Of a stretch of 64,000 nucleotides of DNA, positions 39,628 through 52,486 are shown piece by piece; the stretch's first letter is position 1; each line of letters begins with the position of its first letter. This stretch comes from Proteromonas lacertae (lineage: Eukaryota; Sar; Bigyra; Opalinata; Proteromonadidae), in the NCBI GenBank assembly GCA_002245135.1, contig NGBS01001178.1, forward strand, positions 86,802-150,801. The letters run 5' to 3'. The notes below the pieces were generated by a model. It searched no databases, was not told where the DNA came from, and worked only from the letters and a program-made list of their open reading frames with translations. The position numbers and the translations under genes are program-made.

Positions 39628-41111
39628 TTACGAATCATCTATTTCTAAACCTAAATCATCATTTTCATCCAATTGTGTATTTGGCTTAAATACATTAAAT
39701 CCATCTTCTGCTGTTGAAAATATAACATCTGGTAATTGACTGTGAAAATGTAATTCTTTGATGTGACTTTGGCCTCTATGAACAAATAATAATTGATCTG
39801 GAACATCTAAATCATTTTTATTACCTACAGATGTATCCTTTTCAAGAGATAAATCCCATAGTGTTAATTGACCATCTTCACCTGAAACACTCAATACTGT
39901 GGACTCAATTGGTGACCACTCAACAGAGGTTACTGGGCAATCATACCATTTGTAATTGGCAATAGGTTTATCGAAATGCTGTAGATCCCAAATTTTGAAG
40001 GAGCCATCATCACTACCTGATAGTAAAAATTGTGAATTAATTTTATTCCATGAAATTACATTCACATCTTTGTCGTGAGCCTTTATTGACAACATGGCTT
40101 TATTATGTTCCCTAAGATCGCCAATACCAATACATCCATCTGTAGAACATGTTGCAAATACATTACCTTCAGTAGGACTCCATTGAATATCTTCGATACT
40201 TCCCTTGTGTATATTATACGATAAAATATCAGTGGTAAAAGAACTGCCATTACTTGCAGGCATAGTATGGTATAAACAATTGCCGCAATCACCAGATAGT
40301 AAATGGCCTTGATTAACAGGTGACCAGTCTAATCCATATCCTTCAGAATGATGAGTATTAACTGTATAAATAGGTTTTAGTTTCATTGTGGATTTACCTG
40401 TGTTAGTTGTTGATGAAGTTGTTAAATTATGAAGAGGATCGTTAATATCCCAAATAAATACTTTTCCTGTATCACTCCATGTAGCTACAATTTGTGGCTT
40501 TGAATGTAATGATCTAATTCTATTCACTGATCCTTCGTGTTGAATTCCGATTGACGTTAACACTGGATCTATATCTTCATTATCATCTTCATCTTCTAAA
40601 TCATCTGCATCTCCATCATCATTCTTTGTTTTATGTAAATCACTCATATGAACAACTACAATCTTGTTATCGTTTGGATTTGCTGCTTGTGTACCTGCTA
40701 CTGCATATGCTTCTAATGGAAACTACTTTTATAACATAAATATATACTCTAGTTCTATTCACTCCAAGATTATCCTGAATTATGTCGAACGATAAACAAG
40801 ACCATTCTAATTCAAATGAATGATACATAATATATGCGCTGCTATCATATTCTAACACCTCTCCTTCTTGTAAAGGTCTTTTTGAAGGATCCCACACTTC
40901 CTATTGAATAAAACAAATGAAAATATACCACATTATTGTCAATATTCTCTTCATCTTCTTCATTCACTTCATTCTCATTCACAATAACTTCCTCTTCTTC
41001 TTCATCTTCATACAAATCTTCACATTCCATCTCATCTTCAAGATTTGGTTCTTCTTTACCATACTGCTTCTTTGCAGCATTATCTTTTGCTCCTGCACGA
41101 CGTTTTGGCAT
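39628..41111 (-). CDS. GRWD1: Glutamate-rich WD-repeat protein (GRWD1/RRB1)
   Basis: A nucleolar WD40 protein; yeast Rrb1 escorts ribosomal protein L3 in 60S assembly and human GRWD1 binds histones. Exons (minus) 41111-40929, 40900-40748 and 40722-39628 give 476 aa; introns are 28 and 25 bp. Seen: a basic N-terminus MPKRRAGAKD, a strongly acidic stretch (about 28-60), the CAF1C-type histone-binding block with EVWDPSKRPLQEGEVLEYD and CLSFDIIQDNLG, GTQAANPNDNKIVVV, then WD repeats such as DIQWSPTEGNVFATCSTDG, VISWNKINSQFLLSGSDDG and SVEWSPIESTVLSVSGEDGQLTLWD. The second intron lies right after NRTR. Length is close to the human protein (446 aa). Intact. Confidence 0.96.
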
Positions 41112-41258
41112 AATTCAATTATTGTAGGCTTGATTGTGGTTTGTCAATATTTTGGCATTACTCAAAATCTCATTATTCTTCAACTTATTATGTATATAAA
41201 ATATTAAATCTAGATGTACATGATATAAATAAATAAAAGATAAATAAAAGAAATTAAA

Positions 41259-42243
41259 TTATTTGAAAGTGAGATTTGGATCTGAAGAATTAAATACTTT
41301 ATAAATTGTTTCAGATAATGCTTTTTGTTTGGCTTTACCAAATATATTCTATTAAATAAATAAATAAAAACATAAACATACTTCCAACATTTCTTTCTTT
41401 TCTTTCTCACTATTCAACATTTCATAAGCATTATATAAACTATTCAAGGTTGGATAAACTTCAACTATTTTACACATTCTTTCTTCACTTACTCCAGGTA
41501 TTACTTTCAACATTTTCATATAACTCTGTTGATATTCAGATAAACTACCATCAGCTGCTATTTTCCTCTTTTTAACCGTTGATATTGTATCAGATGTTAA
41601 TTTATAAGGCATTTCACTCAATGTTTTAGCTATTTCTATTACATATTCTGATATTTGGGATAATCTTGATTTTTCCACTATTTCATTTCCTGTTTTTATA
41701 TAAATTGATATTTTTGTTTCGTTTAATAGAGTTGGAGTTATTTTGAATGACATTCTTTTGTGTTTTTTCATCACTTTATTCATCTCTTCATCTATTCCAT
41801 TCCAAATGTGAATTATTCTCATTTTCTTGTTATTTATCTTTGGAAATTTTAAACTAATGTAATATAATCATTTATATACTTCAATTCTTTTATTTCTTCA
41901 AGTATATCAATTTCTTTATCTAAACTATCTACTATCTCTTTTCCTTCACATATATGGATGATCAAAGGTATTTCCTCCAGTTTATCAGATTCACACTATT
42001 ATAATATCAATATTAATAATAAAAATATACATCTTCTTCTACAAGATAATTATCGATATCTTCTGCTTGCCAAGGTCTTCTTTTAAAACCAATGCAATTC
42101 TTTACATCATATTTCAATGGCTTACCAAAACAGAACTCTTTATTAGCTGTGTGTTTCAATACTGTTTCTATTTCACTTCCAATCAAATCTTTAGATAGTG
42201 ATATTATTAATTCTTTGTGATATATATCCAATCTATACGGCAT
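41259..42243 (-). CDS. EME1/MMS4-like subunit of the MUS81 structure-specific endonuclease
   Basis: Non-catalytic partner of MUS81 that cleaves branched DNA during repair and replication restart. Exons (minus) 42243-42031, 41995-41880, 41853-41382 and 41348-41259 give 296 aa; introns are 35, 26 and 33 bp. The C-terminus carries a helix-hairpin-helix pair: MLKVIPGVSEERMCKIVEVY...SLYNAYEML, then a final helix ending DPNLTFK, all like the XPF/MUS81/EME1 tail. The upstream domain has the fold-like strands IPLIIHICEGKEIVD and ISIYIKTGNEIVEKS but no ERKxxxD nuclease motif, which favours EME1 over MUS81. FAAP24 is an alternative, since it shares this architecture. The protein is short for EME1. Intact. 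Confidence 0.6.
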
Positions 42244-42383
42244 TCAGCTCAAATTTCAAATTTTAATTTTTGATCATGATCTGAGTTTATCTCAAAAACT
42301 AAAAAAATTAAAAATCTCATCAAATATATCTTATTATCAATTATAAACAATTTAAAATAAATATTTATTAACATATTATTGAC

Positions 42384-42809
42384 TCATTCAAAATAATTAC
42401 CTAGAAAACAATAAGCATTGTAGCTATTTGATAAATCAATCATTTCATATCCACATTCTTTGGTAAAATCATATTCAGTCCATTTGAAGAAGAATGACTT
42501 CATTTCCTGATATTTCAATTGATCTTCTGATTTTTCAATTTCAGAAACATCACCTAAATAATATGCTACTATTCCTAAGATGTACATAAAATTTGGCATA
42601 TTTTTCACTCTTTCGCATAACTTTTGATCCAAACACTTCTCACATAAACACATTAAAGGTTTTATGATATTATAAAATACCGATATTATCTCCTCACTCT
42701 CTGGCAGTAATGATACACTAAATTCCTCAGAAATATTTTCGATTTCTAAAAACAATTCATTAAACCCACTATTCATCTCTTCACTCTCTTTTATTGTCAT
42801 AGTTAACAT
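42384..42809 (-). CDS. Small hypothetical protein
   Basis: Single-exon frame of 141 aa starting MLTMTIKESEEM. It is acidic and helical, with four cysteines in LMCLCEKCLDQKLCERV that might bind a metal, and a hydrophobic helix FMYILGIVAYYLGDV. I do not recognise the family. It lies between the EME1-like and XPB genes, all on the minus strand, with about 140 bp on each side. The reading frame is clean and its codon use resembles the neighbours, so I accept it with modest confidence. Confidence 0.55.
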   Translation of the reverse strand: MLTMTIKESEEMNSGFNELFLEIENISEEFSVSLLPESEEIISVFYNIIKPLMCLCEKCLDQKLCERVKNMPNFMYILGIVAYYLGDVSEIEKSEDQLKYQEMKSFFFKWTEYDFTKECGYEMIDLSNSYNAYCFLGNYFE

Positions 42810-42955
42810 AATTCAACTAAATTTTACAGATAATAATAATAAAGAATGTAAAAATAAAGAAAACAAAAGTTTGGAGGGAAAAAGAAAATTATGGCGGTTT
42901 TTTATTAATGAAGATTTTTACTTCACAAATTCACTATTATAAAGAAACAAAATTT

Positions 42956-44877
42956 TCAATAGTTATTATTTATCATAAAACTACCACTTCTACCTCCTGA
43001 TAAAGCACTTGAATTAGTTTCTGTTCTTCTTACACTTGAAGTTGGATTTGAATTTGATGTTGTTGAGATATTTATTGTATTATCATTATCATTGTCATTG
43101 TCATTATTATTATTGTTTTTATCATTTTTATTTCTACTCAACTTATCTTCAATATCCAATAACAACTTCTTTATTTCTTCATTACTTTTGTATAATTTAC
43201 ATTCTTCTAATCTCTTTTCTGTCATTAAATCTTTCTTTATCTCAAAACTATAACCTTGATCCAATAAAAACTTCTGTCTTCTAGTCGCATAATACATTTC
43301 TTTTGTATAAGTTGAAACTAATGAATAGAAATAAGCATTATATCCACTCGTACAGCCTTTCTTTGGTCTTAATATTCGACCTAATCTTTGAGCTTCTTGT
43401 CTTCGAGCTGAAAAATGAGAAGCAACTTGAATCAATACTGTTGCTTGAGGTAAATCAATTGAAGTATCACCAACTCGAGATATAAATAAGGTATTTAAAT
43501 CTTTATTTTCTCGAAATGATTGAAATAAACTCTCTCTTTCTCTTTCACCTACACTTCCATCAATAAATGGTCTTTTCATTGCTAGACTGTATAATCGAAT
43601 TGCTATTATATTATCACAAAAAACTAAGATTTTATCTCCTTGTTTCTCATGATATTTCACTAAATATTCACACGCATGAATCTTGTTAGGATTCATTACA
43701 TAATAAATATTTCGATTTCTTTCATTACTTCTTATATATTGTTTATAAAACTCTTTTTCCATTTCACACCAGATTTCAACACATTGAACTTTGGATAAAA
43801 ATCCATTCTAAAAAGAAAATTATATAATAACAATATATATATAAAATACATCAGTTAATTCCATCCAATTAGCTTCATATAATTTTGGTCCAACCAAATA
43901 ATTCAAATCAGATATTAAATAACTTCTCTTACTAGAGTTGCAGTTAAACCTAACTTACAATGACATTTCATTGAACTTGTTATTCTTCGAAATGTTGATG
44001 CTGGAGCTACATGCACTTCATCTAATATTAATAAACCCCATTCTCGATTTCTCATTTCTTCTAATATCCTTTCAGTATCAGCACCTCTATGACCACTGAA
44101 ACTTAACATCGAATATGTTGTCACTAATAAAACAGCTTCATCTTTAGGTAAATCATGCTATTATCACAATTATATATGAAGATATAAATATATTTATACT
44201 TTTTCATCAGCAGTAAACTTTATTACATTATGTTGAGGTATTGTAGAAAATGTATAAAACTGTTGAACCCATTGATTTACTGAAAATGTCGCTGTACAAA
44301 CACATAAACAACTTTTCTTTATAGTTGAAGCAGCTACAATTCCTACCAATGTTTTACCAGCTCCACAAGGTAATACAACTACTCCAGATCTGCCTCTTCC
44401 ATTACCAAACATTTTACTTAACGATTTCTCTTGATATGGTCTTATATAGACTGAAGATCTTAAATCGATTGGTAAACAGGGATTTTTCTATTCAAATAAC
44501 ATTAATAATATTAATAATATATATATACTGTATCTTTTCTAAAATCATATTCATCAATCATTGGATATATATTATTACATATTTGTTTAATCTTTTCTAC
44601 TGTTTCTTGATCAGATTTTATTGGAAAACTATAATTCTTTCGAGCTTTCGCACTTTCTAATTCTTATTCTATATTTCCTATTTCACCAGCATTCTATTAT
44701 TTATAATTAACATAAAAATATACTAAATTATCTAAATTACTACTCAATTCTTTTAATGTATCACTTTCTTCAAATTCATTTGAATTTTCATTTAATTTTG
44801 CTGTATTTATTTCACTATTGTTTAGCATATCTCTTAATAGTGATGGATTACTTGATTTTTTATCAAGAATGAAAATT
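42956..44877 (-). pseudogene. ERCC3: XPB/ERCC3 DNA helicase of TFIIH, N-terminally truncated with a stop and a frameshift
   Basis: XPB is the 3'-5' SF2 helicase/translocase of TFIIH in transcription initiation and nucleotide excision repair. Exons (minus) run from about 44877 to 44724, then 44693-44529, 44487-44200, 44157-43850 and 43807-42956; introns are 30, 41, 42 and 42 bp. Motifs present: [28 protein letters not shown], Walker [51 protein letters not shown] and DQGYSF, plus an Asn/Ser-rich tail. Missing: the ~300 N-terminal residues of the family; upstream of 44877 the frame closes and no further exon is visible before the next gene at 45041. There is also an in-frame TAA (44664-44666) and a one-base shift at about 43918. 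Probably a broken copy; the full gene may be elsewhere. Confidence 0.85.
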
Positions 44878-45040
44878 TATATTTGAAGTTTTTGAAAGTA
44901 CAAAATAGATATTTCAATTAATTTCATAATAATATTAAGCATCTATGTTTAAATTTTGATTGCTTTTTTAAGCTTGATATAGTTTGTATTTAATAACTAA
45001 ACACACATCTTTGATAATTATATAATTCATTTCTTTAGTA

Positions 45041-48000
45041 ATGGAATCATCAGATTTCTTAACTTATAGCGATCTAAATAAAATTAGACTACATGAAGCT
45101 AAAGTCATAAAAGGCAAAGCTTTCTGTTATTGCTATAATCCTGTTATTTTAATTAGAGATTGCTTCATTCGTATTTACTGTGAAATGAAGAGAATAATTA
45201 TAGAGAATAAGGGATCTAAATATCAAAAATGCTTTTTAGTGTATGGCAATAACCAAATAGGTAAGACAACATTCAGCTGTTTTCTAGCATATTGTTTCAA
45301 CAAAGATAAAGATTTCAGGGAATATAATATAGTGTTTTTCTGTGATCCTGTAAAAGATACACGAATATATTATTTTCGAACAGCTTATGGTGAAATGTAT
45401 TACAAAACAACATATCTGCCAAATACAAAGAGAAAAACACTAATAATTAGTGACAATAAACCCATTAACGAAGATGACTACAGTAGTGCTGAGATAGTGA
45501 TTATGATATCTTCACCAGATGCAAAAAAATACAAAGTAATGAGTAATAAAAGAGCTCCAGTGCAATATTATATACTATCTCTCACAGAAGAGGACATTGA
45601 ATTCAGTATAAGAATAGGAAATAAGTTGAGTGAAAATAAAATATACAACTTTAAAGATGTTAGTGAAATTGATGTAAATAATCAGCATTTACCATCATAT
45701 ATACCACCATCATATAATCAAGAATATTATATATATGATACAGACAGAATAGATGTAATTCCAGAAAGAATAAAATTCAAATCAGAAGAAATAGAAAGAG
45801 AAATAATAATCAGATATTTCAACTCTCCAAAGAAATTTGTAGAGTTGTATGATATATTTGATGAAAATGAAAATGGATTTTTATTTGAAAGAATGTGTCA
45901 TATCATTTTTTCTAAATCAAAAGTTGATAAATTATCTAATAATAATGGCGAATTATATATGTCAAAGAAAATTTGTTATCATGATGATATGAGTAAATTT
46001 GTTAAATATCTTAACTCTAAGGGTAAGTATTATATTGAAAAAGATGATAGAAATGAAAATGTTAATACATTGTATGTTGATTTTAGTACAATTAAAGATT
46101 TCCCAGCAATTGATGGCTGTATTATTAATAAATTCAATATTACAGCTGTTCAAATGACCATTTCAAATGATCATCCTACTTTAGATACAATAATTGTATT
46201 TCTGAATGTATTTATATAATATAATATAATTGATTAGATGATATACAGCTATCATAAAGATAAGATGATAAAATATATATTAAATCATCCAACTATTAAT
46301 CCAACTGTTACTAATCTACTTGCTAGTCCATATCCAACAGAATCTTCATTTTATGATCTTGGTTATATACCAATTAATTTAAAGAGAAATATAATATCTG
46401 AAATGGATCAACGTAAAAGAATCCTATATGAAAGCTATGTATATTATAATATATTATTTCTATTATTATTTATAGTTCTTATTCAATGAACTTAGTTGTA
46501 GAAAAAACATAGATTCTAGTTTAATTAAAAACTATAGTGTTGAGAGACAGACTGAATTCTTGAGTATCATGGATGGCAATATGAAAAAGATAAACAAATT
46601 AGAGCTTGAATTACTCCCTAAGAGTCAGGAAGTATTGAAATGTATTAAAAATAATCAAAAACTTACACAATATCAGAACGTAACTTTATTGGAAGAACGA
46701 TTAGATGCATTAGAAACACAAGTAAGTTTTTTTCGCAACACATTTGGAAGAATTAAAAGTAAAAATAAGTACATATGATAGAAAGTTGAAAGCATTAACG
46801 AAAAAAATAGAACAATCAAAAGATGATAAGTCAGAAAATATCTCCAAAAAGCGAAAAAGGACAAATACAAAAAAAGGCACTGAGCTTATTGAAGGATACA
46901 GAATAAAAATCAGATTATTCATTTTTAAGAATCTGGCAGATAAAGTTTATATTCAATTAGATGAATCAAAAGACTCAATACAAAAGTGTGTATATGAATT
47001 ATCTATAGTAAAAACAAAATTAATTAAGCAAAGAATCAATCAGTTAAAGGCTAATGTAGAAATAATAAAAAATGGCATATCAGAACAAATAAGTAACGTA
47101 GAGGTTATATTTTCTGACCATTTGCCATCACTAGCAACATCCGAATATTTAATTTTTATAGGAATATTACAAAATGAATTAAAAACTTTTGAAAAAGAAG
47201 TAAAAGAAATTCATAATCAATTAAAAGATTTATTCAATGAAAATCAACCCAATGAACCAACTCCTGAATTAGATTATTTAGATTCGTTGTTAGAAAATGG
47301 ATTATCATATATATCAGAAAGGTTTATGGATATAATAAAATTACAAAGTAATCGTACAGAATTGCAAAGTGAATTAAAAGTATTATGTAATTTACAAGAG
47401 ACATTGAAGAGTAATATATATATAATGAATAAAGTCTTCCAATCATATTTACAATGGGATCATTATGCATTTGAAAATGATCTTCAAACACAATTAACAT
47501 ATTTCAGAACTTTCTTACAAAATTCATTTTTACAAGGTGCAACAATAACAGAAGTATTAGAAAATGAAGAAAATAATATAGAAGAAGAAGAAAGTATTAA
47601 TGAAGAAGAAAAACGGCGTAATACTGAAGATGACTCCTATAATATGGAAGAAGAAGAAAATACAGAAGAAGAAAACTCTTATAATATGGAAGAAGCTATT
47701 CAAGATTCAATAGATTTATATAATGAATTTGTTTTTTTACAACATTTATTTCAATTTATTAATATATATGATCTTGAAGAAGCAAATGAGTTAGTGAAAT
47801 GTGAAATAAATTCAAAGTTGTTACATGATCTGGATGACTATTTAATCGATGTTATATATAATGACTTAGATGATAATAAAAAAATAGAAATGAAACAAAG
47901 AATCATTGATGTATATAAAATGTATTATTATTATTACTATAGGCAATTGGCAAGGAAATTCAACCAATTTATGCTACTACCAATAATAAATTGAAAAATG

Positions 48001-49140
48001 AATTGAAAAATGAATTGGATATATGTAATCCATTATTTAAAATAGTATTTGTTACATATAAAAATGATAATGTTCAGAGTGAACTGGTAAAAGGTGATTT
48101 GAAATTTGGGATGTATAGCAATGATTTTAAAATTGAAATGATAAAAGAAATGAAAAAAACTTATAAGTGGGATATTAAATCTCCCTCAGCAAATGATGAA
48201 AATGACGAAAATCCAACAAAAAAACGAAAAATAGAATATAATGATGATAATAATACTAATAATAAAAATAAAATACCTGAAAATATCATCATATCAATAA
48301 AATCAAAAAGAATTAGATTTTCTGTTATAAAAATATCTAAAAAGAATTATTTGATAGTTCAGGATGTAAAATTCCTACAATGAAACGCTATACTGCAGGT
48401 AAGACCTTGAGATTTTCACCAAAAGAATGTTCAAATATACTTATTAATAAACCGATCAAAAAGGAAAATAAACCGGAAACAGATATAAAAGAGTTGATTA
48501 AAAAATTTAACGATAGTATTACTACTCGAGCTAATACCACTGATAGTTTAGAACAAACTTGTTCTAGATGTAATGATTTAATTCTACAGTTCAATAATTG
48601 TAGAATTGACAAATTAAAAAATAATAAACTAAGTCAGCATATCAAAGATGATATTGAAATCATGTTTAACAGAATAGATGAAAGTGTAGTACTCAATAAA
48701 AAAAATAAAAAAGTAAAGCAATTGAAAGATTTCATTAAATTAACTTTTCCTGTTGATAATAAAAGTCTAAATGTGTATATTGAAAAGTTGTTATCTGCAT
48801 TTAATTCAATAAAAGAAATTATACCAAATGTAAATAATTATTGTTTACCTTGTTCAAGTATATTTTATATCGATATATTATTCTAATAATAGAAACAAAT
48901 GCAATATGTCGAATATTTGAAGAAGCAGTAACTTTAAATGATGATAATACAATAAGTATTGGATGTTATGTTTACCAATATCCTGAAAAGAAAGTGTATA
49001 TCCGAAGTGTTTATAAAGATATATGGAATGAATTACAATATTATATTTTATTTTTCAAAATAAAAAATGATAAAAGTAAAGATGTAAATAAGATTAATAT
49101 TATTATTAAGGTTATAAATGAATTAATTGAAAAAAGATAA
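45041..49140 (+). CDS. Crinkler/RHS-type NTPase-REase protein with long coiled-coil extension; two probable frameshifts
   Basis: N-terminal P-loop NTPase: FLVYGNNQIGKTTF (Walker A, about residues 65-78), with KTLIISDNK and IVIMISSPD. A restriction-endonuclease-like domain follows: GFLFERMCHIIFS, then AIDGCII..ITAVQMTISNDHP, which is the Crinkler/RHS pattern of FE...H, D and the Q-x-T-x-S strand. Exons 45041-46207, 46238-46438 and 46476 onward; introns are 30, 37, 32 (47911-47942) and 35 bp (48858-48892). A coiled-coil and acidic region of about 800 residues continues the same reading, but the frame changes in a seven-T run (46727-46733) and near 48380. It could be one ~1,300-aa protein or two to three genes. 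By family these proteins come from mobile-element-derived nucleases used as effectors or in conflict; the role here is unknown. Confidence 0.7.
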
Positions 49141-49148
49141 TAACAAGA

Positions 49149-52100
49149 ATGCCAAAAGATATTTTCATATGTTTTAGAAAAGGTATTGATGAAATAAGCA
49201 ATTATAATGAAAAAAATATGATTCTAGAAGATTTAAACAATAGATTTTTAGCAAGAAGAATCGAAAAGGATGGAAAGGATTTTAATATAGGTAGATGTTT
49301 TAAGATTTTATTAAGAGGAAATCCAGGATGTGGTAAGACCTCCTTTATAATATTTTTGTTGAAGATGATATTTGAATTGAATGAAAGAATTAGTGATGAT
49401 GAATTACATATTAAGGCATCAATATTTAAAAATTCAGAAGAACAAACATGTAGTCAATATCGATTAGAAGGTAAACATGTAAAAGAAGTAAATGATGATG
49501 AACGTTGCGATATAGCTATATCTGATTCATATGACCTTAATAAAACAACTGCAAGCGCTTCAATTATATTATATGTTACTTCACCAGATTATAAGAATTA
49601 TAAACATTTTTATGATTCAGATATTAATAAGGCCTATTATTTTATGGATGTATTTAGTGATAAAGAAATTTTAGATTGGGAAGAAAAATGTTTATCTAGT
49701 GAATTGAGAGAATCAATAAACAAGAAAGAAAATCAATTCAATAAAAAATATGGAAATGTTCCAAGACATATTTATTATGCTTCAATATATGATAATTGTT
49801 ATGGAAAAGATTATTGGGATCAGTTATACTCAATGGGTATTAAAAGAATAATAGGTGGTCTTGGATATATGGAATTTCTAATGAAATATCTATTTCCAAG
49901 TAAATCTAAAACTGATAAAATATCCAATAGAAAAGTTACATTTGATAGTACCTTATGCCATTATATAGTGAAATATTCTATTCCATATAAAGATAAAGAT
50001 AAAACAACCAAATGTTATGATAGAATCAACGAAGATCAAATGGAATTTATATCTGATGAGGTATATGATTTTATATATTATAATATAAAACACAAAGCTG
50101 AAGAAGAAGATGTGAAAAAACTTCAAAATATTTTTGCAGATATTTATGATAAAAAATATCATCAATTATTTCAATTATTATTTGAAGAACTAATTTTTTA
50201 CAACTGTTTATATAATACAGATAAGTTACAGAGAAGCAAAGGTCGTAGTATATTATTAGAAGAAATAAAAGACGATAAATTTGAAGAGTTTAAAAAATTA
50301 TTTGATGTAGATATCTATTCTACTAAAATGAAAGGAGTATATATACTTCATTTAGCAACTCTTGAGAATAGAGAAATGATTTATTTGGTGAACAATTGTT
50401 TTATTCATATATTAAATGATGAAAGAAAAGTAGATTTTGATGATAAAATAAATGAATGTATATGTGGTTTGCACGATAAGATGAAATATTCAAAAATGTA
50501 CTATGTTGTAGTATCCAATAATTGCTCATCTGTTTCATCATCTTCTGAAACAAAAGTATCAGTTTCCCATTTTAAAGGAGAGGCAAAAATAAATAAAACA
50601 AATATTATATATTGTACATCAAAATTTGGTAATTCAGTATATGGAAATGCTTTCAATATACAAATTGGAAATGATAAAGAAGTTGAATTTAAAAAGAATA
50701 GTAATACACAGACTGCAATACTAACATCAGTATCAATACCACCATCACCACCACCACCACAACAACAATTACAATCAATTGATAATGATGGTATTTACTT
50801 TGGAACTTCTATTGATAATGTGGGTGATAAATGTGGTTTAGTGAATGAAGGTAATACTAGTTACTTGAACTCAACATTGCAATGTTTAGCTCATATCGTA
50901 CCATTACAATATTATTTCAAAAACACATACGAAGAGATATATTTTGATGAAAATGATGATAATAATACTTGCATGACAAAAGCTATCGCTCTTTTATTAA
51001 GAGATTTAGTGAAGCAAGATACTAAAAAGATAGCAATATGTCCAAAAAATGTAAAAATAGCAATAGAAAAATGTGATAGAGAATTAAGAGTTGACATACA
51101 AAAGGATGCATATGAATTACTACAGTTACTATTAAATAATCTCAATAATGAAGCCAACAAACTATTTTTAGTAGTATTTGATAATAAAATAAAATGTAAA
51201 ACAAAATTTAAACCAAAAGTACATGATTTTTTTTTTGGTTTATCAGTTAAAGTTCCTGATAATGTAAAGGATGGTGTTAAGTTAGAAAATTGTCTTAATT
51301 CTTGTAAAAAAATAATACAAACCCCCAAAATATTAATAATTCATTTGAACAGATTTGGTAATATGAATAAAGAGATACACACAGTTGTGGATATTTATGA
51401 TGTATTAGATTTAACAAGTTATGTAAAAAGTATATTAATATATATTAATATATTATATTTTAAATAGATGGAGAAAAGAAAGTATATGATTTGATAGGAA
51501 TGTCAAGTTACAGTTTCTCAATGCATCATTACATTGCTATATGTAAATCAACTCATGATAATAAATGGTTTATATTTGATGATGATGAAGTAATGAATGA
51601 ATCTGATATAGAGAATAAGAATGAGAAATATTCTGATTTTCTTCCATACATATTATTTTATCAGTTAAGAGAAGAAGGAGAAAACATGATGGATGAAGAA
51701 AATGATGATGAAGATGATGATGAAGAAGGTGATGAAAATGATGATGAAGAAGGTGATGAAAATGATGATAAAGATGAAGGTATAATATTTAAAATACCAA
51801 TAGGCGATACATGTGGTATTGAGAGAAAAGATAGTAATAATTGCTACATTAACTCCACTCTTCAATGTTTTACCCATTTAGAACCATTTCGAGATTTCTA
51901 CTTGAGAAATAAATCATTTTCTAATAATTTAGAAAATAAATTTTCTGATTTATTTCTTAACATATGTATAAAAAGTAATAATACAATAAAGCAGAATAGT
52001 AGTATATTTATAGAATTTAAAAATGCTTTAAGACCAATATTAGATATTGATCAACAACAAGATACATCGGAATTTGTAGATTTACTAATAGATAATATCA

Positions 52101-52486
52101 ATGAAATCAAAAACCTATCTTATAAAATATATGAAAAATATGAAAATTTGAATAATATTTCATTTGAAGAAATAAAACAAGTTTCAGTTATTGAGATTAG
52201 AAAATGTGGTGATGAAAAGAAAAATGCAAAAGAAAATTCAAATGAATCTCTTACACTTAATATTATTAACGAATATAAAGAATTGGCTGTGGATAATTAT
52301 ATTTATGAATTAAAAGGAATGACATGTTATTATGCTAATCATTATATTGCTATATGTAAATCAACTCAGGATAAAGAATGGTATATATTTAATGATGATA
52401 AAATAAAACCTACATCTGTAATAAAAAAGAAAAAATATTATCAGAATTTTTCCCCTAATTTATTGTTTTATCAGTTGAGGGAATGA
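49149..52486 (+). CDS. P-loop NTPase fused to two ubiquitin-specific protease (USP) domains
   Basis: Exons 49149-51429 and 51468-52486 (38-bp intron) give an intact 1,099-aa protein. The N-terminal NTPase has Walker A RGNPGCGKTSF (about 57-66), resembling the neighbouring Crinkler-type NTPase (VTSPDYKNYK versus ISSPDAKKYK). After a Pro/Gln linker, USP domain 1 shows GLVNEGNTSYLNSTLQCL (about 561-578), KDAYELLQLLLNNL, and the His box HHYIAICKSTHDNKWFIFDD (near 778). The catalytic Cys of GNTCY is Ser. After an Asp/Glu/Asn linker, domain 2 has DSNNCYINSTLQCF (Cys kept), QQQDTSEFVDLL and NHYIAICKSTQDKEWYIFND. Domain 2 could cleave ubiquitin; domain 1 may only bind it (inference). It begins 8 bp after the previous stop, unusually close for this genome. 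Confidence 0.85.
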
